A program made the position numbers and the translations under genes. A stretch of DNA of 64,000 nt from Lasiosphaeria ovina. Lineage: Eukaryota; Ascomycota; Sordariomycetes; Sordariales; Lasiosphaeriaceae. The stretch covers positions 2,123,001 through 2,187,000 of the forward strand of contig JAULSN010000005.1 of assembly GCA_033439765.1 (NCBI GenBank). Direction: 5' to 3'. Shown here piece after piece: positions 10,523-22,225 of this stretch. A model generated the notes under the pieces. That model made no database searches. It was given only the letters and a program-made list of their open reading frames with translations, and was not told where the DNA came from. Within the stretch, counting starts at the first letter, position 1. Every line of letters starts with the position of its first letter.

Positions 10523-12014
10523 TGCTGCAGACTTGCGCTGCGCACAGCTCCCGCGGCCTTTGTTTTAAGCGCTCAGGGGCAGCGAGACTGCGTCGCGAAG
10601 GGCGGCGATGCGAAGGGCGAGACGTAGAGCGATGGCGTTCGACGAGGAGAATGGTTGAGTCCAAGATTACGTGCCTCCTCTGAAGCTCTGTGTGGGGATG
10701 AGGCTGTGCGTGCACTGCTGGGGTCCGCCCCCGCCGGCTATGGTGGGGCCATTTGTAAAACTGTCCAGGGTTAGGTATGTGCCTGTTGTGCATATCCCCG
10801 ACAAGGTATCCGTATCCAGAGAATACCGTACCTTCCAAGAAAGGTCTTGCAATTCGAAGACCACACCTGATGCCTGTCTGTCTCTTTATTCCGGACAGTG
10901 GCGACAATAACAAAAGCATTGTGTTTGTGGCACCCGGGTGCTCCCAGTATTTCCAGAGAAAAGTAAGGTAGGAGGAGCATTCACAACGCCTGTCTTTACA
11001 TACACATGTGGAATCCATTATACTTGGATGTTCCGAGCCCTTCCGTTTGAAGTGGTTTGAATATTTCTGCCAATGTACGTTCGTGTGCCTCTTTCAAGAG
11101 CCGGACCACCAAAAAAACAACCTCCCGGGTTGGTGGTTGAGAGGCAAGAGCGAACAACCGAGACCGGGATGAGTCCCCTCGATGCCACTGGCACTCCCAG
11201 GCGGTCAACTTCAACGAGAGGAGCTGTGTCGTTCTTGCCTGTCCATGGCATCAGCATGCCGCCACGAGCTTGCAATGCACTGTACTAGTAGCTAAAGACA
11301 ACCTGAGCTTCCTACTCTTTATCCCGACTGACCGGTTGCCGCGTCCTCCTCCAAGCCTCCATCCTCACCCTCACCCTCGGGTCCCTCGCTGACCGTCCTG
11401 TCCGTACACAACAGCATCATTACTTGGGTATCAACCCGCTTCCTATGCGACGCGCATCAGACGCCAGCCAACGCATATATCCTCATTGATCATTGTTTGG
11501 AATTATCTTTCGTTACTCTTTGTCAGCCTGAAGCTTGCCTTTCGCCAGGTTTCCTGCAAACCGCTGGATAACTCCGCTCCTTTCTTAACCGCGCCCAGCA
11601 AACTTGCCGATTGTGAAGTCTAGTGCGCTTGAAGCCAAGCAGTCAGTCGGCTTAACAATCACTGTCCAGAACAGGAGCATTCATATGTCATTAGTCGAAG
11701 GCTGACCTGTCTCTATCTCTGCCCTGGATTACCACGCCCAAGTTCTTGTCCATAACGCCCTAGACCCTCTATCGTTTCACACCGACCTACGACTTCAAAA
11801 GCCCCTGGCACAAAAGTGGCAGCTAGGCGAAATACAGAGCTTTCAGGAGCGGCACAGAGCAGCCTTGTCTCCGAACCTGCACTCCGGGGGTGACCGTCTT
11901 TGCCGCCCTCACCTCTTCCGTCGCCGGTCCGGCCGCAGTCACCGTCACCCTTCCATACAAAGGCCAAACTTCCTTAGAAAGGGAGCAACTGAAACGCCTC
12001 CGGCACGCAGTGGA
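10523..12014. other. Bidirectional promoter region between arp3 and the taspase homologue
   Basis: About 1.5 kb with divergent genes at both ends. Short open frames near 10670-11290 are not supported. The frame upstream of 12015 is open but begins without an ATG, so it is read as 5' leader. Confidence 0.5.
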
Positions 12015-13891
12015 ATGGCTGGTAGTCTACATCCTTGGTCAATCGCCGAAGAAGGTGATGGCACTGCCGATAGAATGTGGAAGCGGGGGGCTAAGTCCCC
12101 GGTTGGTGCCATGTTCGTCCACGCGGGGGCAGGATACCACAGCGTTGCGAACGAAAAGATCCATCTCGAGGCTTGCAGCGAGTAAGTCATTGTGGGCGGC
12201 TTTTGGTTGGCACAAAACACAAAAAACGCCAACTGACAACTGACATTGGATGAGTGTAGAGCAGCTCGTGTTGGTATGAAGTTTCTGAGATCCGGCGCTA
12301 CTGCTCCCGAGGCTGTCGAAGCTGCTATAAAGTGCCTCGAGGATAAGGAGATCACGAATGCTGGCTTCGGAAGCAATCTCAACATGGACGGAGTTGTCGA
12401 ATGCGACGCAACCATCGTCGACCACTTGGGAAGAAGCGGCGCTTGTGGCGCCGTTCCTGGTATGGATGCCTGCTCGCCCATCAAAGACCGAGATCTATCC
12501 TTTGAACTTGAACTGATCCTGCGATTTTACAAGGTATCAAAAACCCGATCTCTCTTGCCAAGGTGATTCTCGATACCAGTAGCCAGCCCTTGTCACTCCG
12601 CCGCGTCCCGCCCAACATTCTGGTGGGGCAGGGGGCAACTGAGTTTGCCGAAGAACATGGGATACCAAGCACTGTCAACGAGTACCTCGTCTCAAAGAAT
12701 GCAAAGGACCGCTATCTCCGTTGGAACGATGACCTGAAGAAGGCCGATGCCAAGATAAATTCTGCCGCAGCTTTCGCCTGCAGATATCAGGAGAGCGAGC
12801 CGAAGAGGTCGCTAACTCCCAATGATTATGACAAGGCGGCGAATCAAGCCGGTCTCAACCAGCGGCGAGACCACGCCAGTGCTATCCTGACTGGGACGTG
12901 GAATGAAGGCCAGCCCGATTCGCCATATTCCGGAGGCTCTCCTCTTGGGGAAAATGGGTCACCTATTGTCACAGCGGCTCCGACTCCATCCCGGTCTACC
13001 CCGGGCCCAGCACAGAGAGCGACGACGACGACAATGACGAGTAGGGCCACGGACCGAAGCCCCCTAAACTTCATGACTTCCGCCTTCCAGTCACGCGTGA
13101 CTCAGTCTTCGTCCAAGCGGCCCAGGATTCGCAAGAGCCTGAGCGACAACACCGCCTGTCTCGCGGCCAAGTCGCCTTCTCCAGCAGGATCCCCCCATGA
13201 TGGGTCAGATGACTTTTCATACTTCGACGACCGTGATATTTATGCCTCTGACTTGGCTCACGATCGGTCTAAGAAGCCAAAGACGAGTAAATACCACAAG
13301 GGCATGCTGAGCCAAGATCAAAACACAGACTTGGTGACGGACACTATTGGTGCCATCGCTATTGATCTGAATGGTAATATCGCAGCAGGGTCGTCTTCTG
13401 GAGGGATCGGGATGAAGCACAGGGGTCGGATCGGCCCCGCGGCCCTGGTAGGCATCGGCACTGCCGTTGTGCCCGAAGATCCCGAGGACGACAACGGAAC
13501 GTCTGTGGCGGCCGTCACCAGCGGGACTGGCGAGCACATGGCTACGTCCCTCGCCTCGGCGAAATGTGCCGAGCGGCTATTCCATAGTACTAGACGTGGG
13601 CCCGGGGGATTGAGCATCGAGGAGTTGGACGAGCACAACTTGATGGAGGCCTTTATTCTTGACGACTTCATGGGACATCCAGGGGTCAGGAACCAGCCTT
13701 CAACTGGAGCAATCGGGGTAATGGCCGTCAAGAAGGACCGCACCGGCATCTACTTCTACTTTGCTCATAATACCGACTCCTTCGCCCTCGCTTCCATGTC
13801 GACTACCGAACGCGACCCGGCTTGTGTCATGTCGCGCCTCGGAGAGGGCCGTCAGGTGACACAAGGTGCGCGGAGAATCCGAATCGACTAG
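12015..13891 (+). CDS. Taspase 1 / threonine aspartase homologue (Ntn-hydrolase, asparaginase-2 fold)
   Basis: Three exons: 12015-12181, 12260-12459 and 12534-13891; product 574 residues from the first in-frame ATG. An alternative start is the ATG at 12075. The family cuts itself before a Thr that becomes the nucleophile. Taspases cleave proteins after Asp; relatives hydrolyse asparagine or isoaspartyl peptides. Visible signatures are FVHAGAGYHS, EITNAGFGSNL, VECDATIVD, SGACGAVPGIKNPISLAK and the cleavage site TDTIGAIAIDLNGNIAAGSSSGG, with Thr393 as predicted nucleophile. TSGTGEHM and STGAIGVMA follow. Intron 2 ends in AAG, which is fixed by the conserved GIKNPISL junction. Between the two halves lies a Ser/Pro/basic insert of about 150 residues with KRPRIRKS and KKPKTSK, which suggests nuclear import. 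The taspase call is firmer than asparaginase but has not been tested. Confidence 0.88.
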
Positions 13892-14776
13892 CACGCTTCC
13901 TTTGAGTCAATCCTGTGCGGAATACAGGGCGTTGGTGCGGGTTTTTAGAAGTGTTTCGGGTTGGAAAATGCTAGAAAAAAGAACGGCACTGAAAGATTGG
14001 CGTAACTGCGACATTGCTTTGAGGCGTGACGCTTGGGTCAGGCAGCCCCCGTTATTCGCGGCATCAGAATAGATTAATGACCACAATGGGTTTGTAGGGT
14101 ATACCCAGGTATTAAAGGCATCCAAAGATTTATGGTCGCGTCTTGTTTACTGTACATTTAGTGTGCTTGATACTAATAACAATATAGTCCTGATCTGAAG
14201 TCATCATCAGCACACCTGAATTTCTATAAGCATCTGCAATGACCGAGAAGCGGACTTTGGTGAGATATAGTCGGCCTTATTTATTGCCAAGGTCTCATGG
14301 GCTCATAGTTAATTTCTTGTCTACTCAAGTAGGTACCTATCGCGGACAGACTGCAATGTCTGACGATGCGAAGTACACAAATTATATACATCCCCCAAAC
14401 GTAAGAGGGTCTCTTGTAGTAGTACTAGCAAGTCATAATGTATAGTACACATGCAGTTGGTTTGTGTGTGGTTTTATTGCTTTCCATCTTACCCACTCGT
14501 TTTCCCCTTTCTCCTTTCCCCACATCCATGTCTGTCCTGAACGCCGAGGCAAACCTTGTCCAGGCCTGCCGTAGCTGAAATCCCCTCGCTAGACCCATGC
14601 TGTCAGAAATGCCACTCAAAGGAGATCAGATGAAAAGAAGAAAAAACCCAAAAGAAACAAATAGATATCCCTTTCTAATACCATTTTGTAGGGTTGAGAC
14701 GCCGTCCTTGGCTAATGACGGCCACAAGTGCGTAGTAGTAATTACGAGCGATTTAATCTCGAGTCTTTTGGTCATG
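13892..14776. other. Convergent 3' spacer between taspase homologue and tfb4
   Basis: Two genes converge here. Only short open frames are present, and I see no RNA gene. A TAGGTACCTA motif lies near 14331. Confidence 0.5.
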
Positions 14777-16045
14777 TCATGAGACCTCCCCGTTGGGGCC
14801 GAGCTTCCTCTTCTCTTTGCGCTTAGCATTCGGGGATGTGGTCGCCGTGTAGGTCAAAGAGGGAAGGACGGAAGAAATAGCAGCGGGCAGCACGCCGTAG
14901 TTCCCCAGCTTCAACTTTGTGCCGCACGTTAGACACTCGCCGCCCTCGGGCACTTCGCAGAAGATGCTCAGGCAGATGCTGCAAACGAAGCCCGTGTCGA
15001 CGACGTTTCTGTGGCAGAAGCAGGCGGCGCGGAAGTCCACCAGGTCCACGCTCGGCATGACCAACAGGTCAGCCACGCTCGCCTTGAGACCGGCAACCTT
15101 TACACCGCCGGCGGCGGGAGCGCCGCCCTTCGCCTTCCCGGCAGCTTGGGCCATTTTGCTCTTTGCGCTGCCGCTGCTCCCGGCCCCCTCCAGCTCGTCA
15201 GAAGGCCGCGACGGCGCGCTACCACTGCCAAAGCCGAACATGAGATACTGCAGCAGGCCCTGTGGCTCCTTTGCGTGGATGAAGGTTCCCCGCGTGATGA
15301 AGCTCGCCTGCTGTAGGAAGGTGGCGCTGCCGCGGAGGGCTAGCGTATCGATGGCGATGCGCGCGTGCGCAGCTGCGAAGACGGCATTCATCATGGGTAT
15401 GTACTGGGCTGCGCTGCTGTCGCTGACCGACACCACGAGAATGCGCGCGTGGAGACCGGCCAGCCCGCCCCCGGCGGTCCTCGCCCCTCCTCCTCTACTG
15501 GCATTGCTGGCGTCGGCGGCTGTGCGGGCTGCGGCGAAGGAGAGGGCGGTCTTGTTGATGTGGGTGAGCGCAAGGGTAAGAGCGCCCGAGACTTGGGTCG
15601 TGGTTGTCGAGGCAATGTCGGCGGGGGCGGTCTCGTCGATCAGGGCTCGAAGAGCGGTGAGCAGCGACGCCTCGATCTGGGCGAATTGCGGATACTTGTT
15701 GGCCGAGTGCTGAGCAGCGGCATCTGGAGCACCACCGGCGGCATTGCTCATCTCGACATCTTCCAACGTTGATGTAGGGGGCTTGGGTGGTGTTGGGTAA
15801 AGCCAGACAGCCCTGTGGGAGTGGGCAGCGATGAGAGCGACCTGATTGGAATTGTTGAAGGCGAGATGGGTATTGACAAAGACGAGGATGTTTGCTACGG
15901 CTTTCGAGAGAGGAAGCACGTTGGCGATGGCAGCCCAGGCGCGGGGGTTGGTGTCGATGACGATGACGCACAGAGAGGGAATGTCGTTGGTCGTGAGCAC
16001 CTCGTAGTGCTCCGAGGCGTCGACAAAATCCTGGGCGCTCATCAT
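14777..16045 (-). CDS. tfb4: TFIIH core subunit Tfb4 (p34)
   Basis: Single exon, 422 residues. Tfb4/p34 is a core subunit of TFIIH, needed for RNA polymerase II initiation and nucleotide excision repair in the nucleus. The N-terminal half is the von Willebrand A-like fold: SLCVIVIDTNPRAW at about residues 23-36, VANILVFVNTHLAFN, ARILVVSVSDSSAAQYI and IAIDTLAL. The tract QQASFITRGTFIH and the later LLQYLMFGF are family hallmarks. The C-terminus carries a C4 zinc finger (CFCHRNVVDTGFVCSICLSI, then CLTCGTKL). The start is the first of two adjacent ATGs at 16045; the upstream extension reads through a GTG. Low-complexity Ala/Gly/Ser inserts near residues 95-120 and 275-320 are typical of filamentous fungi. 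Basic tail KRKEKRKLGPNGEVS. Confidence 0.95.
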   Translation of the reverse strand: MMSAQDFVDASEHYEVLTTNDIPSLCVIVIDTNPRAWAAIANVLPLSKAVANILVFVNTHLAFNNSNQVALIAAHSHRAVWLYPTPPKPPTSTLEDVEMSNAAGGAPDAAAQHSANKYPQFAQIEASLLTALRALIDETAPADIASTTTTQVSGALTLALTHINKTALSFAAARTAADASNASRGGGARTAGGGLAGLHARILVVSVSDSSAAQYIPMMNAVFAAAHARIAIDTLALRGSATFLQQASFITRGTFIHAKEPQGLLQYLMFGFGSGSAPSRPSDELEGAGSSGSAKSKMAQAAGKAKGGAPAAGGVKVAGLKASVADLLVMPSVDLVDFRAACFCHRNVVDTGFVCSICLSIFCEVPEGGECLTCGTKLKLGNYGVLPAAISSVLPSLTYTATTSPNAKRKEKRKLGPNGEVS

Positions 16046-17164
16046 GGAATAACAGCCTGCAAGCACGGAAACTCGGCGGGTTGCCCGGTGATGACCTCAA
16101 TGTGGATGCGGATGCGGGCGGCGGGCGGCGGGCAGCGGGCAGGCACCTCGAAAGATCTGGGTTCGGTTTTGACTCTTTCAGATGCTTCCCCACTCAGGTA
16201 CTCTGTAAGGTACCCAAGATGGGTAGTCCTCAGCCCCGAGCCTGCTTTCTTTGACAAGGTTCGTTCATTTGAGGATCTGTGAACAGGGGCAGGAGTCCTA
16301 TGCGGATGCGTGTGCGTGTGCGTGTGCTCGTAGGATGCGTTCTGCCAGTTAAGTCAAGTGGTATCGACGTCAGCTGTCCTGCCCTGTACCGATTATACCC
16401 GCAGTGTAAACGCCTTTGTCGTCGCGTGTTCTCCAATTCAAATAGCGGGCGCGCGCGTCATCTTGAAAAATTAGGCAGGGTCCTGGTCCTTCCTCAGCAC
16501 GCACCCACGTGATGTGCTATCGTACCCTGGCAGGATTTCCCCCCTACCAGCCACATCCGGTTAGAACCAGTCAGAATTCAAGATGGGGGGGTGGGTCGCG
16601 TGGGATGGAGGGGTCCAGAATCCCTGCGAGCACGCGCGCCTAGGGACGAGTCCCGCCGCTGAGAAGCTCCGAGGCTCCCTCTTCGTCCCCCCCCGTGTCA
16701 CGACAGGTGCATCCTATTCGTGATCACGTTAACGGGTTCTGAGAAAAAGGCCTCGCTGGGGGCCAGTCCTTTTGTTACTTCCTGTGCTCACCAAAAATCT
16801 GCAGATAAAGAGCGATAACCCTCGTTTCCGTCTCTGCCCTTGTTCCGATCAACCCCGCGTCACCTCTGCGTTTGCCTTTCTGCGTTTGCCTTTTTGGCTC
16901 TCGCTCTCGCTCCACGGTGTCGCCCCAAACTCGCAGCATACCAGCATCCCACCATCCATCATCCTATCGCTCCTCCGTCCCGTCTTCTCCAAATCGGACT
17001 CAATCACCGGACTCGGACTCTCGGGGTCGCCCAGTCAAAGCAAACTAGTAGTTCGGCAATCTCGACGTATCACCCTGAGAGCTGCCCCTCCACGGTCGGG
17101 ACTTGCGGAACCTAGATACCCTCCATCACTCAACACCACAAGCTGCCGCTACCTTCCAATTCTC
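16046..17164. other. Bidirectional promoter region between tfb4 and cro1
   Basis: Contains GTGTGC repeats near 16300-16330. An open frame from 16772 runs into cro1, but its 131 codons are compositionally unlike the protein and are read as 5' leader. Confidence 0.5.
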
Positions 17165-19346
17165 ATGGCTGCAGTTGCCGACAGCGCGCCTTCGGCCCTG
17201 CCGCCCCTGAGCAGGGAAGACCAGACCCTGCTTCTTTTCGCCGGGTTGATGGAGGGCGGCCAGGAAGACGAGGAGACGGTGTCAGACTTGGGAAAGTTGA
17301 CCAAGCTCCTCACCGAGGATATCGAACTCGCCAAGGCCGGCGAGCCGTCCATTACCAAGATCATCGACGGTGATTGTGTCGACACCATAGTGTGCTACCT
17401 CGACATGCGACAGCCTGATATTGTGCGAGCCCATGCCACCCTCTGCACCTCGGCCTACCTCAAGGCTGCCGGCGAAGACGGGAATCGCAAGCTCGCCGAC
17501 TTCTTCTACGACAGGGTTCGGCGAGGCACCTACGACGACTACATTGTCGCCTTTTGCGTTGCCGCCACCATCTTCCCCATCGTGCCGGACCTCACCTCGG
17601 AGCTGTTTCTGAGCGGTGGCTTTCTTGCCAGTCTTGGTCCGCTTATGAGGCGGAAATGGAAGAGCAGGAAAGTCGAGACGGCGTGTCTGGAGATGCTAAA
17701 TGCTGCATGCATGAATGCCCATTGCCGCGAGGGGGTCCAGAAGTACTGCGTCGAATGGCTCGAGGAGATTGTCGACCAAGACCCCGAGGATGCTGTGCAA
17801 GCCATGCGCGCCTCCGAGCCCGACGTCAACGTGCGAGAGGGGTCCATCTCGATGAGGAGACACTCTCTGCAAGTTCAGAACCTCGCCGCCGTGGTTTTGG
17901 CCAAGCTAAGGGTTAGCAATGGCATCTTCACACCTCCTTCTGACTCCGCCGCCATCTCGTGCTGATGATGTCCCACTGACATCGGGCGTAAAGGTACAAC
18001 CCGTAAAACCCCCATCCGACGGCTCTGCACCTTCTAGAATACAACCCGCAACAACCAGCATCGAAGACCTCTCCAAGATGTTTACCAGGATGCTCCTGGA
18101 GAATCCCGAGCATTCCACTCAAAGCTCGATCGAGGGGCTGGCGTATGCATCTTTGCAGTCCAAGGTCAAGGAAGACCTGTCCCGCAACAAGACTTTTCTT
18201 AAGGGCCTCGTAAAAACCCTTGAGACTGCCACTCCCAAGTCGCCCCTGACGTACGGGGCTCTCAGCATACTTTGCAACCTCACCCAGTACCAACCCGTCC
18301 AGTCGGAGGAAGAGAAGAGAATGAACCAGCTCAAGGCGTATGCGAATGCGGCCGGAAAGCTGCAGACGGACCCCTTGAATGACCACGACCACGTCAACGA
18401 GCGGTGCAAGCGTGTCTTTGCGGCGGGCGTTACCCCTGTTCTAGTTACCCATAGCAAGAATGGCTCGATAGCATCCCTAACACTTATTATTTCCATCATA
18501 TATTCCCTTTCAATGACGCCATCTCTCCGTGGGCAGCTCGCACAGCAAGGCGCCGTCCGCCTCCTTATTGCCGCCTGGACTGCACTGCCCGAAGCAGAGC
18601 CAAGAACCCGTCGCGTCGCAGCCCAGGCGTTGGCTCGCATATTAATATCTACAAACCCGGCTCTTGTCTTTGGTGGAACTCGTCCTATACCCCAGAGTGC
18701 TGCTATCCGGCCCCTGGCATCCATAATCCTTCCAGAACCTAGTGCTGAGACGCGCGATCTCCTGCCAACCTTTGAAACCCTCATGGCGCTGACAAATCTC
18801 GCCTCGACCGACGACGATACACGCAGCAGCATCGTTCGCACGGCTTGGACAGACATCGAAGATCAGCTACTCAGCTCCAACTCCCGGGTCACCACCGCTG
18901 CTGTGGAACTTATCTGCAACATCGTGCAGAACAGCGCCGAAGCCTTTGCTCTATTCGGAGACGGTAAACAACAAGCACAAAATCGCCTACGGGTGCTTGT
19001 GGCACTGGCCGACGCTGAGGACATCGCGACTCGTAGTGCCGCCGGAGGCGCCTTGGCAAGTCTGACGGGCCACGAGGCTGTAGTGCGCGCCATTGCAGCC
19101 CAAGAGCGTGGCGCCGGACTCGTGCTGGGTCTGTGTGGCGAAGACAACGACGACCTGCGGCACAGGGGTGCGTTTGTCGTCTACAACATGGCCGCGGCCG
19201 AAGGTGAGGCGGGTCGGCTCGCCCGGGAGAAACTGCTGGCGGCTGGCGGCGTTGCCGTGTTGACCGAGTGTGCCAAGAAGAGCAGGAGATCAGAGGTTGT
19301 GGAAATCACAGTCCAGGCACTCAAGGGGCTGCTTGAGCAGACATGA
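17165..19346 (+). CDS. cro1: UCS-domain myosin chaperone (CRO1/She4/UNC-45-like)
   Basis: Two exons, 17165-17911 and 17994-19346; product 699 residues, close to the length of fungal CRO1/She4. UCS proteins bind and fold the motor domain of myosins and are needed for actin-based polarity and for the syncytial-to-cellular transition in Podospora. The sequence is all-alpha with armadillo-like repeats: LTEDIELAKAGEPSITKIID, HATLCTSAYLKAAGE, then in exon 2 TYGALSILCNLTQYQPVQSEEEKRMNQLKAYA, a UCS hallmark. Repeats with ALTNLAS and VELICNIVQN follow, and the end is GVAVLTECAKKSRRSEVVEI. There is no TPR domain, as usual in fungal members. The 82-base intron has donor GTTAGC and acceptor AAAG; the join AKLR/VQP keeps frame, but this acceptor is atypical, so the splice point is the least certain part. 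Confidence 0.9.
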
Positions 19347-20027
19347 GGCCAGCAACATGACTTTTGTTTCCTAGAAACTAGAGCGGGCAAGATTGCTAGA
19401 GCATCGGTATCTGCATGCTGTTGGAGAAACTAGACAGAAAGTATTGTATCAGACAAATAGATACATGGACAGAGCCGAGCCAGCATGATACTAGCCACAA
19501 GTGAAGACAGCGAGTGTTGCAGCTCAAGCTCGGTGGACGGGTTTGGTATCTTTCTTCAGCAGCTACGACTGGCTTGTACATAGCTAATTCCATGCACCGG
19601 GACAATCATGGCTTCGTTGCTGCAGAGAAATAGTTGGCGACGCCGAGGGAAATGGGATAGTCAGATGGGAATACCTAAGAAATAAGAGCAGCCTTGGAAA
19701 CAGTAGGTGATTTACCAATTTACCTAGTTCAAGATCGTGAATTGCTTTGATTTCACCTCGAGCTATATCATGTGTCTTGCACGAGGGAAGAACACTTTAC
19801 TATTGTTTGTCTGACGCCCCTGAAGACCATACTTCCATAATGTCAGGTATTCAAATCATAATATATGACATGGCTATAATCGCATCACCCATGTACCAGA
19901 ACCTCTCCCGTTACAAAACCATGGCTATACTTTCGTAAAGCTGAAATACATGAAATACAGAGCCAAACTCCAAGAAGCCAGATACAACATAAATACCGCT
20001 GATTTTTAGACTCCTTCCCCAACTGCC
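19347..20027. other. Convergent 3' spacer between cro1 and eme1
   Basis: Convergent gene ends, with A+T-richer DNA near 19700-20000. No gene or RNA seen. Confidence 0.5.
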
Positions 20028-22184
20028 TCACACATCTGTGCTCAGCTCATCCGTGCTCGTAAAAATCTTGTGCAGACGGCGACTGAGGGCGGGCCCGATG
20101 GCCCTGTCGGAGAGGGCGCCGTTTTTGTTGGCGCTCTTGCGGATGCCCTCGAGGGTGAGGGGCCCGCCCTCCTCCAGGCCCCTGAGGAGCGGGGAGACGG
20201 AGCTGAACTCGTTGGCGAGGCCGTAGGCGATGGGGGCCGTGACGCGCGAGACCTCCTGCAGCATGCGCACGTACGTGTCGCGCACGCCGTCGCCCGTGCG
20301 GACCTGGCCCGACTCCATGCAGAAGCCGGCCGACGCGTCGTTGCTCTCCTCGCGCTGTTTGCGGTACGGCACCGTGCTGATGTGCTGCGTGAACACGGCG
20401 ATCCACTGCGCCGTCTCGATGGCTGCCGTCGTGTGGTGGATCAGCACCCCGTGCATGACCTGCAGCTGCAGAAGCGCGTCCTCGATGGTGTCCTCGTCAA
20501 TGTAGCTGTTAGGTACGTTGTTTTTGCGGCGTCGTGGGTTCCGGGTGCTGGGCGGCGGCAGCCTAGAGGTGGCGGAAGCGTCATCTTCCAACCCGCCTCG
20601 GACAGCCGACACGTACTGGCGGTTCCGCACGTTACGGTTCTTGCGCTGCCATACAGCTAGTCCCTCAATCAAATAGATGATGGTCTGGTCTGGGAAGCGG
20701 GCCTGCATTTGAAGCACATGCGACTCAAGGCTCATGCTGTCCGGGCCACTGCCACCGATGCCGCCAAGCACGAGTTGAACAAACTGATCTGCTGTGATGA
20801 TCACCATTGCGTACGTCTCAGACTTGATCTGGAGGGGGACTGGCTCCCAGTGGCCAAGCTCGTCGTTGTACCGGGCGCGCACCTTGCGTCGCCACTTGAC
20901 AACGTTCTCTACGGGGCTGCTCCAGGAGGCTACCTCCACGTCCAAGTCTTTAAGGAGCGTTTCCGCTTGTAGCTTGATGGTGGGGGAGAGCGTTGACGGA
21001 AGATCGACAATCATTTCCGGAGTCGAGATCTTCTTGTCTGTCCGGGTCTTGTTGACTTCGGCTAGTGCGGCAGCTCTCTCCTTTTCTAGGACCTTCTGCT
21101 CCTTCTCCAGCCTCTTGCGCTCCTGTGCTGCCTCTCGGGCTGCGGCCTTTTTCTCCTTTTCTCGTGCCTTTTCATCGGCCGTCTTTTTCACAGCAGGTGG
21201 TCGCTTAGGTTTACTTAGTGCTTTTGATGCAGAGCGCGCAGAGGGCGCAGCCCGTCGAGGCGCTGCAGCCACCTTCGACTTTGGGACCGCGCTGAGGTTG
21301 TCGATGTCAGGGAACTCATCTTCCGAGGAGCCCGAACGGCCAACATCATCGTCCGAATCATCAAGGGTAATGACCTCTGAATGTACTCTCCGCAGTGGGT
21401 GGGAGGCATTCAGAGGCTTGCCGTTGTCGGCCTGGGCAGGTAGTGGTGCGGAGCTTGATATGGGATCCCACGCCACTGCCCTTTTTGGTGATTGTCGTGG
21501 CCGAGGTTCCTTGTTTCTGGGCGGCGAGCTCAAGCTAAAGGGGTCATACTCGTCGTCTGTTGCTGTGGGTGCTGTAGCAATAACAGGTCTTGGGTTATTC
21601 TCTTTTTCCTGCGGAGAGGAAATAGCAAAGGGGTCATCGTCAAAGTCGGCCGGCTTGGGCTGTGCGGTTTTCGTGCTCAGCTGCTGCTGCGGCAGGGGCT
21701 GGGAGCTCGGCAGAAGCACTTCCTCTAGAGCTGGCCTCGAGCGGCCAAGTCCGGCACGCTGGAGCGTTTTGGATTGACCGGGCGGTGCAAAAGTTGCTGC
21801 AGAAGTTGTCGACTGGAATGGGTTCTCTACCCTGGCAATGCCTCTATCGATGCCTGATAGGCGCTGACGCTTCGGGGCGGGACTGTTGAGAAGGTCATCG
21901 TCGGACCTGCCGATGTAACTTGGAAAGTCAAAGTCGTCGGAAAGGAGCAGGGAATCCGGGGCTGCTGGCAGCTGGCTTCGCGACAGGCCGGGTACAGCAT
22001 CAATCCCACGACGAATGTGGCGACGCAAGGTGTCGCCCGTCACGTCGAGTACATCGTCACCGTAATCTAGCTTTCTCGGGGGGAGGGTTGGTTTTGTTGG
22101 CGGTTGTCGGCGCAGGTCCTCGGCAGCTGGCGGGGAAGGCCCGACGTCGGGGCTGGACAATAGGGAGATAATCTCAATGGGCAT
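20028..22184 (-). CDS. eme1: Structure-specific endonuclease subunit Eme1 (Mus81 partner)
   Basis: Single exon, 718 residues. Eme1/Mms4 is the non-catalytic partner of Mus81 in the nuclease that cuts branched DNA, stalled forks and recombination intermediates. The N-terminal half is disordered and Ser/Pro-rich: it begins MPIEIISLLSSPD and contains ITLDDSDDDVGRS, resembling a SUMO-interacting acidic motif. A Lys/Glu-rich helix of about 50 residues follows near residue 350-400. The C-terminal half is the XPF-like nuclease fold: STPEMIVDLPSTL, PDQTIIYLIEGLAVWQRKNR, then EDTIEDALLQLQVMHGVLI, WIAVFTQHISTVPYR and the HhH-like tail ending FTSTDELSTDV. The ERKxxxD catalytic motif of active XPF nucleases is absent, as expected for Eme1. 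The start at 22184 is the first ATG. A (GATGGC)4 array lies in the leader. Confidence 0.9.
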   Translation of the reverse strand: MPIEIISLLSSPDVGPSPPAAEDLRRQPPTKPTLPPRKLDYGDDVLDVTGDTLRRHIRRGIDAVPGLSRSQLPAAPDSLLLSDDFDFPSYIGRSDDDLLNSPAPKRQRLSGIDRGIARVENPFQSTTSAATFAPPGQSKTLQRAGLGRSRPALEEVLLPSSQPLPQQQLSTKTAQPKPADFDDDPFAISSPQEKENNPRPVIATAPTATDDEYDPFSLSSPPRNKEPRPRQSPKRAVAWDPISSSAPLPAQADNGKPLNASHPLRRVHSEVITLDDSDDDVGRSGSSEDEFPDIDNLSAVPKSKVAAAPRRAAPSARSASKALSKPKRPPAVKKTADEKAREKEKKAAAREAAQERKRLEKEQKVLEKERAAALAEVNKTRTDKKISTPEMIVDLPSTLSPTIKLQAETLLKDLDVEVASWSSPVENVVKWRRKVRARYNDELGHWEPVPLQIKSETYAMVIITADQFVQLVLGGIGGSGPDSMSLESHVLQMQARFPDQTIIYLIEGLAVWQRKNRNVRNRQYVSAVRGGLEDDASATSRLPPPSTRNPRRRKNNVPNSYIDEDTIEDALLQLQVMHGVLIHHTTAAIETAQWIAVFTQHISTVPYRKQREESNDASAGFCMESGQVRTGDGVRDTYVRMLQEVSRVTAPIAYGLANEFSSVSPLLRGLEEGGPLTLEGIRKSANKNGALSDRAIGPALSRRLHKIFTSTDELSTDV

Positions 22185-22201
22185 TTTGGCAGCGATGCAG
22201 G

Positions 22202-22225
22202 GATGGCGATGGCGATGGCGATGGC
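22202..22225. repeat. Hexanucleotide repeat in eme1 leader
   Basis: Four perfect copies of GATGGC (GCCATC on the eme1 strand), 18 bases upstream of the eme1 start. They introduce no ATG on that strand. Confidence 0.85.

Noticed and set aside
14919..15713. 264-codon plus-strand open frame
   Set aside because: Antisense to tfb4, Ala/Pro-rich mirror with no domain.
16772..17164. In-frame N-terminal extension of cro1
   Set aside because: Composition is unlike the UCS protein and unrelated to family N-termini; MAAVADSAPSALPPLSREDQ is the better start.
20794..21777. 327-codon plus-strand open frame
   Set aside because: Antisense to eme1, Ser/Gly-rich mirror composition.
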